The notes under the pieces: model-generated
Seen by the model: only the letters and a program-made list of their open reading frames with translations
What the model was told of the DNA's origin: nothing
Database searches by the model: none
DNA from: Mesotaenium endlicherianum
Taxonomy: Eukaryota; Streptophyta; Zygnematophyceae; Zygnematales; Mesotaeniaceae
DNA: 27,346 nt
Assembly (NCBI GenBank): GCA_009602735.1
Contig: WELA01006786.1
Location: forward strand, 459,774-487,119
Reading direction: 5' to 3'
Part shown: positions 1 through 18,100 of the stretch, one piece after another
How positions within the stretch are numbered: the stretch's first letter is position 1
Layout: every line of letters starts with the position of its first letter
Translations under genes and position numbers: made by a program

Positions 1-107
1 GGGCAGGGGCGGGAGTTGATGAGAAAGTTCTCGGGTTGATGTATCGAAGTGCACGGATCATGTTGGGTCTTGTTTGGTTCTCCCAGATAACTGAACTCTT
101 TCTCTTT

Positions 108-141
108 CTCCCTCTCCCTCTCCCTCTCCCTCTCCCTCTCT
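108..141. repeat. CTCCCT hexanucleotide microsatellite
   Basis: About five near-perfect copies of the pyrimidine hexamer CTCCCT. All purines are on the opposite strand, so this is a homopurine-homopyrimidine tract. No gene overlaps it. Confidence 0.85.
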
Positions 142-205
142 TTGCCCCTGTCCTCGCAAGCTCTTCTGCTTTTGTGAGAGAAACTGCTGCTGTGCTCAAG
201 AAGAA

Positions 206-323
206 GGTTGAGAGGGGAAGAGGGCGGGCGGGAGGGAGGGTGGGAGGGAGACATGAGATGCTCCTGGTTGTTACTAGTGCCAAGAGGGAGGGAGGGAGCG
301 TGGGAGGGAGGGAAGGAGGGCAC
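206..323 (+). repeat. G-rich GGGA repeat tracts (possible G-quadruplex)
   Basis: Two blocks, roughly 211-251 and 284-323, are built of GGGA and GGGAGGGT-like units with many closely spaced runs of three G. Each block has at least four G3 runs with short loops, which fits the usual G-quadruplex pattern. Function is unknown. Confidence 0.6.
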
Positions 324-2023
324 AAGGTATTTCTTTGTGGTACTAATGCCGTGGAAAGAGGTGAAGGGGGCCTGGTGCCGAGTGTGTACCTTAGTCTTAT
401 AAATTCGAACACCCTGTTGCTGCACACGCTCTTGGGCTCTTTTCTATCCAATCACCTGACACGCACTTCGTCCTGCCAACTGGCAGAAATGTATACCAAA
501 GTTGCTCTGTAAGCGCTTGCTTGCAAGTGCTCGCACTTGTGCACAATGTGGCTGTGTGATGCATCACCGGTCTGCAAAGAAGGGGACGTAGCAGAGGTTG
601 ATTTTCACTGGTGCTTTCTTAGTTTAGCCTCTGATTGTCAGGACAAGCATCTATGCGTACATTTTCCTGATCTATTATAATGGGCGGTCGTTGATCCGCC
701 AGATCATCATTCTGATATGCTGACATGGCGCTTGTTTGAGCCGCAGGAACAAATCTGGCAGCGGCTCCCGTACATCACCCTTATGATGCTGGGGATGGCT
801 CTTATCGTGTTTGCATAAGAGACTCCCTGCTGCTGCGTGCCACTGCTGCTTGTGCCCTCTCCAGGGCCTGCTGGCCATTTCTCCTCCGACAAACAGTTGG
901 CTATGCCGACGACTCCGTCATTTTCTCCGCTTTCTCCACATTCGCCAATCACCACCCACATATTGGCGGTCGCCGTCATCCTGAATTAAAGGGGCGATGA
1001 TTAATTTTTCTCTATTGAAATTTCTCTCTTTTTGGCCAGAGAGCTCAGCGCTCCCGTGGGAACAAATTGGTCATACCTGACAAAGGCATTTTCTTGTAGC
1101 AGGCAGGAGCTGCTGGCTTTGTTGTCTGCTCTCCGTGCTCTTAATTTATGTATGTACATATTTTTTCTCCTGGTTGCCTTCAGCGCTGATTGCTGAATGA
1201 ACAATCACGGCGACATGTATCAAGGGCTGGTAGCTCCCTCATGTAAAATCTGTTTCTTCAGTAGTGCCAATACGTCCATCAGTTCAGCTTTATCACATGC
1301 AGGAAACTTGTAAGGACTTTGCTGAGATGAACGCTAACTTTGATTAAATTCCCTTGCATTCTTTTGCAAGGTGGCCTTTAGCATGCAGTGGTCGGCATAT
1401 GTATTCACCTATGGACAAGGTGGTAGCGTGCAGATGGAGTTTCCCTTCTCGCTAGTCTCGATCCCACATTTCATGGATGGGCCTTGTACTTACTATCTCC
1501 ATCGGCCCCTGCAGACCAGGAAGAATTGTCATGATAAATCTTTAGTATAACTTGACATGCATATACATCGGTGGCTTGTAGGTCTCTCCGACTTTCTGTG
1601 TGTCTACTGTGCGTGCTTTTTTGGCGCTTAAGAACATCATGCATGCACACGTCTGGATAACGTGCATGAATTGCTGCATCATGCTTGAGCACAAGCCAGA
1701 TTGCAACTGAATGCTTTCGCTGTTCCTTCCAAGAGCTGCGTCCTAAGGTGCCCCCGTTCACCATGACATTTTCTGGCTGTATTTTAAGGAACTTTAGTAT
1801 CTACATCACAACAAGTCAGCAACCATGCATCCAACCTGGTACTACAATCTTCCTCCCTCTTTCTAGCTACACGAGCGAGAACCACCTCACTCCGACGAAC
1901 CTACAGGCCTGATGAAGAGGCATCAACCAAAAGTCATGGCTTATTGCAGTCGCAAACGCCACGAAAAGAATTGCCGAGCAGCCGGCGAACAAATTTTATA
2001 TTACAAGGCAGATCGATTGCTTC

Positions 2024-2794
2024 TTAAAACCTAGCCCAGCAATGGTCGCACTCAGCGATGCAGTCTCCTCTGCAGTCCAGATAGTAACCCAGGACCATGG
2101 GTTTCCTCAGGAGGGTGCTCTTCAAAGACTTGCCGCTGATGTACCATTCCTTCTCCATCTGCGCCACGTTGACCTTTATCCTGTCCTCTAAACTGCACGC
2201 CAGCACATACGGGAAGGCCTTGATCACTTTCATGAGGTCAGGTCCTTGAACACCAAGGCCTTCTAAGTATTCGACTGTTGCCTTCAGCTCCTCCTGGCTG
2301 GGAACGACTTCCACCTTCTCCTCTCTCCAGTAGGTCTTTGTGCTCCACCCGTAGGCCTTGGAGAGCAGCTGGCCGGCCTCTTCCCTCTCGAATCCTATCT
2401 CCTCCACGACTGCCACGCAGCTCTGCCACCTGTCCAGCTCAGGACCAGCTAGCTTCTCCTCAGGAGTCGCGACTGGCGCCTTGTCGACGGCAGATGCGCT
2501 GCATCTGACCCCACTATGGCTCAAATGCTGTCTCCTGCCATGTGATCTAAGAAGAACGCTCTCGGTCACGTGCTTACTTGAGGAACAAGAAGATGAGCAA
2601 GGCCCGTTCACTCTTGTTAATTGTCTGTGCCCACAGAAAGCTGCGGAGATGATCCTCTGGGGGGCTGTGTCCGCATTGCCTGACAGCTGGAGCCCAAGAA
2701 ATGTCTGACTAGGTGAGAAGAGGAGCCCTACACTTGCCATGATTGATATGTGCTGCACAAAGGAGTCAGGTCCAGCAGAAAGATAAGCTTCCAT
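2024..2794 (-). CDS. mTERF-family protein, probably plastid-targeted
   Basis: A single uninterrupted frame of 256 residues, from ATG at 2794-2792 to TAA at 2026-2024. Residues 1 to about 100 are rich in Ser, Arg and Ala and poor in acids, as in chloroplast transit peptides; a plausible cleavage region is VRCSA near residue 97. A second ATG at residue 19 (2740-2738) begins MASVGLL, a typical transit-peptide opening, and may be the true start. Residues about 120-240 carry mTERF-like helical repeats, with a short linker (YLEGLGV, KAFPYVL) followed by LLRKPMVLGYYLDC. The end matches a plant mTERF subgroup whose C-terminus I remember as DCKGDC...CWVRF; here cysteines lie at 241, 245, 249 and 252. 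mTERF proteins bind organelle nucleic acids and affect transcription, splicing or translation; the target of this one cannot be read from sequence. It is shorter than many mTERFs. The family call is firm, the plastid location is inferred. Confidence 0.88.
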   Translation of the reverse strand: MEAYLSAGPDSFVQHISIMASVGLLFSPSQTFLGLQLSGNADTAPQRIISAAFCGHRQLTRVNGPCSSSCSSSKHVTESVLLRSHGRRQHLSHSGVRCSASAVDKAPVATPEEKLAGPELDRWQSCVAVVEEIGFEREEAGQLLSKAYGWSTKTYWREEKVEVVPSQEELKATVEYLEGLGVQGPDLMKVIKAFPYVLACSLEDRIKVNVAQMEKEWYISGKSLKSTLLRKPMVLGYYLDCRGDCIAECDHCWARF

Positions 2795-4015
2795 TCAAGC
2801 TGAGAAATTGACTACCTGAAAGCACGCTGGATCAAGTAGTGGCCCCCACGCAGAACAGCTCAGGCATTGTCTATCCAACAAACTTGTAAGCTACAGAATA
2901 GGGCTCCGAAAGCTTAAGATGGTATTATACTCAGGCAAAGAAGAAGGCAAAGTGCATGACGTAATGTGATACAAATTTGAAAAAGTTTTGGTAGCTATCA
3001 TCTCACGAAGAAACCTTCATGACAGAGCAATTTCAAGAATGTGATAACAAGGTGGGATAGGCCTGTTCATCTTCCAGTTATTTCATCTCATGAATACGGC
3101 CTCGGCAACACTCGACAAGTAAGTTAGTTCTTCTAGCTCAATGTGACAGCTTAATCTCTTCTTTTCTCTTGGCGAAATCATGCAGGCAAAATTGGAGCAA
3201 TGTGCGCTGCCTAAGAATCTTATATCCCGACAACCAACTAGAGGTAGCGCCAGGGCTTGTGCCTGAAGCAGCTCTTCAGTTCCTGTCCGGCACAACGTTC
3301 CAGAGTTCTTATAAAGTCTCACAAGACAAGTGTTTTCTGCTTAGTGACAAACGTCATGCTTCTCACCTCTTCAAACTTCTCAGGGAATATTTCTCTGCTC
3401 CAACACTATTCTCTCTGTGATCCTGGATAATGTACAGTAAAACTGGCGTGATCAATGGGGAGGAAGTTCTAGTGGCGAGTCTAATCGCGGCCAAAGAAGA
3501 ATCTACTCATAATCTGGTTAGAACAAAAGATGTAGACAACCTACTGCAAGAGAAGACGATCTTGACACACTTATACTTTGATCGCCAGGCGAAACAATGG
3601 TTGGAGAAGTTATTGGAGAATTCTCTTTCTATCATCGGCGCAGTCTGTAAGCATGCTATATATTGTTCTAAATACTTGATCTGGCTACAGGAGGAACTTC
3701 TTTGTCCAGTTTGGAATGGGTATCGAGACTGGAATCTGGACCAGTGTGAACGGGCAAGCTCGATACACGAGTACAGGTCTGTAGTTTGCTTCCCACATGC
3801 TCCACACTGCTCCACACGGCTCTGCGGTGCTCCAGTGCTTGCCTCGTCCACGTCCCTTCTCGTGAGTTGAAGTTGGGTGAAGTCGGTCTATTACGGTTTG
3901 TCACCAGTTTAAGTCAGTTTAGTTGTTTATTATGGTAGATGTGGCCTATAGAAGTCAAAATTGCTACAATTTTCCAATTATGTCCGCTCGTGTTCCGTCG
4001 TGTTCAAAAGGTAGC
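2795..4015. other. Intergenic region, upstream of the mTERF-like gene
   Basis: This should include the promoter and 5' leader of the minus-strand mTERF-like gene; a TGACGTAA element of bZIP-site type lies near 2958-2965. On the plus strand there are open frames at 3169-3420 and 3430-3870 (83 and 146 codons). They lie 9 bases apart, in the same frame (stop TGA at 3418-3420), and match no family I recognise. I leave them unassigned rather than call a gene. Confidence 0.45.
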
Positions 4016-4023
4016 GTATCAAG
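4016..4023 (+). repeat. Left target-site duplication GTATCAAG
   Basis: The 8-bp word GTATCAAG directly precedes the left end of the hAT-like element. An identical copy lies directly after its right end at 4261-4268. A third copy lies at 4271-4278, two bases further on. Confidence 0.7.
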
Positions 4024-4260
4024 CAAGGGGTGGAAACTGGCGCTTTTTTCAGATTTTTAAATTCAGGCCCCTAAAATTTTGAATCTCGTCACTAATTTTC
4101 CCAGGTTCGATTTCAGGTCGCTAATTAGACAAATTTATTTGATTAAAGGGCGCTAATTCACTGTTGAAATTTTGAGATTTTGATTTCAGGGCGCTATTTT
4201 ATATCTTTGAATTCTGGGCGCTATTTCACCCAGATTTTCGAGGGAAGTTCCCACCCCATG
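4024..4260. mobile_element. Short non-autonomous hAT-like transposon (MITE-sized)
   Basis: The left end reads CAAGGGGTGGAAACT and the reverse complement of the right end reads CATGGGGTGGGAACT: 13 of 15 bases match. The CA(A/T)GGGGTGG start is characteristic of hAT-superfamily ends, and the flanking 8-bp duplication has the hAT length. The element is only 237 bp and has no open frame of note, so it could move only with a transposase made elsewhere. Its interior is not the usual inverted repeat: it holds about six degenerate direct copies of a unit like TTTCAGGGCGCTAATTT. It lies between the mTERF-like gene and NDUFAF7. Near-identical ends and an exact duplication suggest a fairly recent insertion. 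Confidence 0.72.
4061..4230 (+). repeat. Degenerate direct repeats inside the hAT-like element
   Basis: Units centred on the core GGCGCTA followed by an AT-rich run recur at about 4061 (CAGGCCCCTAAAAT), 4087 (CGTCACTAATTT), 4113 (TCAGGTCGCTAATT), 4146 (AAGGGCGCTAATT), 4185 (TCAGGGCGCTATTT) and 4214 (CTGGGCGCTATTT). Spacing is 25 to 40 bases. Confidence 0.65.
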
Positions 4261-4268
4261 GTATCAAG

Positions 4269-4788
4269 TGGTATCAAGACTGTCGCTTTATACTGATGAT
4301 TGCTTGCACGAGACGTGACATGTCGATAGAGGGCTGCCTTGGCTGCAAATGACCACGTAGTCTTCAGGAATGACAGAAGTTGTGGCCCATAGGTTGTGTG
4401 AACCTTCTGTGAATTAGTGTGCAGAGTGCACCAGTGTGAACTAGGAATGGACTAAGAAAAGACCAAGTCAAAGCGAGTGATTTCCTTCAAGTTTACTTCA
4501 CATTCGCAGTATATCCTTCGGCTCCGTCATACAAGGGTCTAGTCAATTAATACTTGCATGGTGGTCTGCCGTTGCTTCATGGCATTGCTGTAGCCTCCAG
4601 CCTAGTTTGGCCTTCTTATCGCAGACGAAAAACCACTGAACAACTCTCTTTTTGTTCAAGCTAAGTCTAGGGAGCATTGAAGAATAAAAGCTGTTATTAA
4701 ATCACATTTTTCACAACGAGGCATTGTTGAAGATATCCAACAATGAGGCAATGAGGCATTGCTGAAAGCGTTGTTGAGCTTCACAACC
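4269..4788. other. Region upstream of NDUFAF7
   Basis: No coding signal seen. The stretch directly upstream of the NDUFAF7 start should contain its promoter and 5' leader. An imperfect short repeat of CAATGAGGCATTG-like units sits at about 4718-4762. I see no convincing TATA box. Confidence 0.4.
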
Positions 4789-13021
<8,233 letters not shown>

Positions 13022-15101
13022 AAGGGTTGTGCTTTCTTTACTTTTTGGATGGACATGTCATGGTGAGCATCTCGCACCCCTTTTGGAGTAAAATATTCAT
13101 GTCTGGTTTGAGTGAGTTTGTGGTGTTTGACTTCATTGTTTGATCTCTTGGTAAGCTCTTGCCAAGACGTCACCGTTGGCGAGGCCATGAGTATAGGGAC
13201 ACATGACATTGCAATGGTGATGCTGGTGTAATTATCCTATTTGGCTCATTTGCGCAAGCTAAAAGTTGCGGGTATGCGACATGAAATGTTGCGATCCAGT
13301 ATTGTAAACATGTTCAAGTTGATGGTTTCACACAGATTTGAAAGTCATAGCCCTCATTTTTTGCATGTTTGCAGGCATTGCAGGTTGCATAAGCTTGCAA
13401 ATATGTTCCCTCTTTTATGTCCCTAAATGTCCTAGACTCGGTGCAATAGCACAATTTGACAAACTTAGTGAGCACCACGTTTTGAAGGACTTTGTTGTTG
13501 GTCGTTGCACGCTTCGGCCATGTAACTAGCATATATTAATTTGACTGTGCCTTGCAAAACCACATGCACTCATGCCAACAACTTGACTAAATCGTATTGC
13601 AACACACGCCAATTTCCAAGTCTAACTAGCTTGTTGGGGAACCAAATTGAAGAACAAATTTGGTTGAGATTAAGAAGAACCTAAAGGTCGACATCGATGT
13701 GAATGTGACAGACGTAAGCTTCACAATCCCTAGGGCCAAAATGAGCTGAAAAATTCGTTAGAAATAGTCACTTGACACACACAAAAAGTGTCGCAATCTG
13801 CGCCCAAATCTTAAAGGGAGTTGTATAAGCCCATGGCTTGCTCCGCACATTGAGTTGTCTTGACATGTGTATGATAAAGGGTATGAGGCCTAATCGTTTG
13901 ATAAGGTTTTTGACGTCATAGTAGACCTATTGCTTATTAGGACGTGTGCCATGAAAGTGTTCCGAATGCCTTCAAGTTCGTGCCTAGTGTCCGTTATTCT
14001 TTACAAATTTAAGGGTAAAACTTTAGTCTGCTCGACCGAATTCCATCCCGGTCCATCCTGTCCTTCTCGAGGTGTACGCTTTACGAATATCCAAAAAGAC
14101 CGCTCTCGACTCCCAATTGCTGCCTACTACATTTCTTATTTGAAAATACTGATGTTGATTTCCAGATTCTATATAAGCGTCTTGAAATCAGTTCATGAGT
14201 GGCACACAACTCCCCCGCCCCATTCCTACTGCTTTGACGGAGTTCCTGCTCGTTCCCGCCACTTCTTGAAATCCCCCACGATCCACCCCAGCTTCACTTG
14301 TGGATACCCACCCATCGATGTCAATCGATGCCCATCGATATGCCCAGATACGCCGGTCGAGATCGGAACACATGCTTTAGTCGGTCAGCATACGGCAGCT
14401 TACGGTCACTACCAGGTCACTACCGGCCTCAACGTTGCAGAAGACGGCAGACGGAGGCAGACGTGACTGGAGAGACTGGGAGTGTCGACCAGTTTTTGCA
14501 AAGATCTAGGAAGTCGTCTCCTGGGGTCTCCACATCAGCTGAAGACCTCCAGACAAATTTGAGGACTGGCCTGGACTGGCCAGTACCGGTCCATCGACTC
14601 GCCGTGGCAGAGCCGCTCGGGCCGCTCGGCTTCCACGAGTTTGGGACACGCTGGACCTGATGGTCGTCAAAAGCTTACAAGATCTTGGTCCCTGATCGTT
14701 CTTGTTGCTTGCTCATCGCTACTCAAAGCTGCTGCGTCGCGGATCCATTGCTCGACGTCGGGAGTGCATCGATCGAGAGTGTGGAGTAGCTGAATTTCTT
14801 TTGAGGCGGTCGTCACTCGTCACTCTAGGTGCATGCAGAATCTAGATTGAGGTGTGGGTTTCAGTAGCCCACGCGGTTCAGGTTCAGAATGAAGGTCCAG
14901 TTATTATAAGAGTAGGATAGTCGAGTAAACTTTTTTTTTCTTAGCACGTCGCTGTCCAATTTTGGGCTGCAACAGTTTAGGGATGGTTTTTATCGTGTTC
15001 ATTCATGGTTTCTGTGCAACGTTTGACTTATAGTAGCGTATCTTGAAGGACTCTGGGCTAGTTCTGCAGGATCAGCTGGAGTAATAGCCGCAGGGAGAAG
15101 A
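13022..15101. other. Intergenic region between NDUFAF7 and ESV1
   Basis: No recognisable coding sequence. The left part should hold the NDUFAF7 3' untranslated region. The stretch at about 14040-14700 is richer in G+C than its surroundings; open frames of 178 and 120 codons there match no known family. Three ATCGAT palindromes cluster at about 14313-14340. The right end should contain the ESV1 promoter and leader; no clear TATA box is seen. Confidence 0.45.
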
Positions 15102-18100
15102 ATGAGTGCTTGCATTATTTCGCAAGCACTCCCTGGATTAAGTTCCTCCAGAACAGCCGCTGTTGATTGTCCCAATCAAATCGCAAAGAGCCTTGTAGGC
15201 TTTTCTTCGAGTCATGCCGCGAGTATATCTCTTGTTGCGAAGAGGAATCTCAGCAGGTTGACCGCGAGTAGCCAATGCTCTAGGTTCGATACAAACAGGA
15301 CTAGTGCAACTCAAGGGCAAGCAGAATGTAGTGGGAGAAATTTATGGATATCACAGGAGCAGAGCTCTCTCTGTTCCTTTTTAGAACGCACTTTTTTGCA
15401 TCCGCACCTCTCACTTGGTCCGCCTAGAAGACATAGGAGGCGAAGGGGTCTGCTCCTTGCCATCAACGGTCTTCGCAATAATGGCTCGCCTTTGTACAAT
15501 AATAATCAGGAGCAACAATTGTACATTTCGCCATTCACTGCGACAAGGTGAGGCTTGCACCTTGGGGGGGTGATAGGCGTGAAAAACAGTTGGGTGGTCA
15601 CCAGATCAGTCACAAAAGTCAGTCTCGGGACACACTGGTCAAGGAGCCCTGTAACCAAGATATTCCACAGGACCTGAATCTGTGATCCATATCCGTTTGC
15701 CGGCAGAGTGACTAGCTCTGTGGCTTTCATTCTACTGATAGAACTCTCTGTACCTTGAAAACCTGGTTTTGCCATTCGCTTAGGGTATGACGTATGCAAA
15801 TTTCCAGGAGTTTATTGGTTGACTTTTGAGACTGGGTATGGTTGAAGGACTCTTTGAAAACACCGAAAGAACCTGGCTTATATGTACTTCGCGATGTTAA
15901 GTGTTCAGTTCAGGAGCTGGAGTCTGGTCTGGTGGTGTCATACTCGTGTTTGATAAGCTGGCTTGGTGCAATGTGGTTACTGGGTTTGTCCGCTGTCGGA
16001 TGATGGGTTTCACTTATTGTAGTGAAAGTTCGGAGTTGGGAATGCGTATATTATGCGGTGGCCAGGAAAGCAAATATAATATTGGATTCTTCTAATTCAG
16101 CGAGCTTCTCTTTCAGAATAGGTTACTGTTTGTGTCTTTGGAGATTCAGAGCTATGCGAATGGATCTACTTTTGATAAGCTACCTGCATAGAACTGGCTT
16201 GTCAGGCCCGTGGAGTTCCTGTCCATCTTCCTGCATTGATAAGTACTTAGAAGTGTCACCTCCTGGGTCGTCTTAAACCTCTTTTCTGCGTCATAAATGT
16301 AGGAGGGAGCTAAAGCCATGTCAAGGGCACGTATCCTGTCAGAAAGAAGAACTTGGGTGCATCACATCAAACTTTCAGTCTTTGCTGGCGGTGAAGCTTA
16401 CTGTGCTTCAATTGACAATATAATGTAGCACTGAAGAGTGCTGATTCGGAGAGTACTGTAGCACTGATTCGGAGCTTTGACGAATGCTTCATTCGCGCCT
16501 TTACTTGCCCCCGTGTTCGCCTGCAGGCCAAAGAGCTCAGGATTGTGTCAAGCAAATGAGCAGAGTACGACAGAATGGATTTGTCAGGCAGCAGAAAGCA
16601 ATGGAGGATCTACTTCTACTTCTAGTTCCAGTCCTGGCTTAGCAAAGGACGAGGAGAAGCCTCCTAATAATAGAGATTCCCCTCCAGTACGAGGTATGTG
16701 CTGCTATCCGACACCTGGTTTTTTTGGCCCCGTCAGGTGCTAGGTTGACGACTTTCACTTGCAAGTTTTCTCCCTTTCAATTTCAGGCAGCACCTTTTCA
16801 TCGCGCTGCAATTCCAAGTACATACATGTCTTCCTTGGGGTAGCATGCAAGCCATTTACTTGTTCTTAATTAGTCACTGCTTTCGATCCTTGCTTCTCAT
16901 AGACAAAGGCCGAGTCAGGCTTTGAATGTGTTAGTAGCTAAATGTTTGACTGGCCGGACTTGAACTTGTGCTGCATTAGGCTTTGTAGCAATAAAGAAAG
17001 CACCGCCTTCAGTGAGGTTCCATTACTGAGGTACTTATTACTGAGCTGGAAGTAAATCATGGTGTCCACATTTCTTTTTTCTTTTACTCTGGCTGTGTGC
17101 AGATACTGGGATAGCTAGTGAAAAAGAGTGGAATATCAACCTGCGAAATCAACCGACCAATGAGTCAGGTCTTAATGATGATGGGAGCACCTGGTATAGA
17201 GAGAGTGGAGAAGACTTGGGGGACAACGGGTATCGTTGCAGATGGGTCATGATGGGTGGACGAACTTATGATGGAGCAGTCGAGTGGAAGGAAACTGTAA
17301 GTCAAAACCCTATCCCGTCACACATATTAGCTTTATATGATTGTCAAGTAAAGCAAGTGTTTGATGATTTTTGACAGGAAGTCTTTGGAATCGAATTAAT
17401 GCTTTTAGATGCTACATTGCAATGTTGGGCTCAGAACAGACATGAAAGAAGGAAGGGCTGGCTGACAATATATATGCATGCATGTCCAAGAAGTATGTTG
17501 TCATTCAACGCCTTACATCTCCTTGACGTGCAATTGTCCAGTGGTGGGAAAAGAGTGACTGGACGGGCTACAAGGAGTTAGGTGAGAAACTGCTGTCATG
17601 CTTCTGGTGCAACTTCAATGGTTCTTGCTTAACCACTTCTTTGTTTGCTGTCATGAGGGAGTCATGCATATCTCTGATTGTTGTCCCCTAGCTTTTGGTA
17701 CTATTTCTTTGTGGCAAATTCTTCAGCAGAGGCTTTGTATGATGCAATGGAGCACTGACACACACCTACTCTTTATGTAGTCCTGACAATTGCCTTGACA
17801 TGCTGCCTAGCAAGGTTCACAAGTGTATATGGAGGATTTACCTGTGTATGTTTTGCTGCTTCTGACGCATCTTACCTCTAGTTTGCTCTTTGCGGCCCTG
17901 CTCTGTTAGAGTTGTGAGGTGGGTTTATTTGACATACTTTGAGCTGAGCTTGTTCATAATGATCTGAAATTTACTAAAATATGATACTTCCGTTGCAGGT
18001 GCCGAGAAATCTGGGAGGAATGCGCAAGGAGACAGCTGGTGGGAGACCTGGCAAGAGATATTTAGGCAGGATGAATGGAGGTGAACATTTTCCTCCCTGA

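Larger units (their letters stand above)
1..2023. other. Intergenic region, no recognisable gene
   Basis: I recognise no protein in any frame. Open frames here are short and low in complexity. The one least like noise is a 90-codon minus-strand frame from an ATG at 979 down to 707; it resembles no family I know and has no supporting neighbour exon. The left 500 bases carry a pyrimidine hexamer array and G-rich tracts, listed separately. The region could hold the 3' untranslated end of the minus-strand mTERF-like gene just to the right. Confidence 0.5.

Noticed and set aside
14310..14342. Cluster of three ATCGAT palindromes
   Set aside because: Short palindromes in a moderately GC-rich stretch; no regular spacing or nearby promoter signal gives it meaning.
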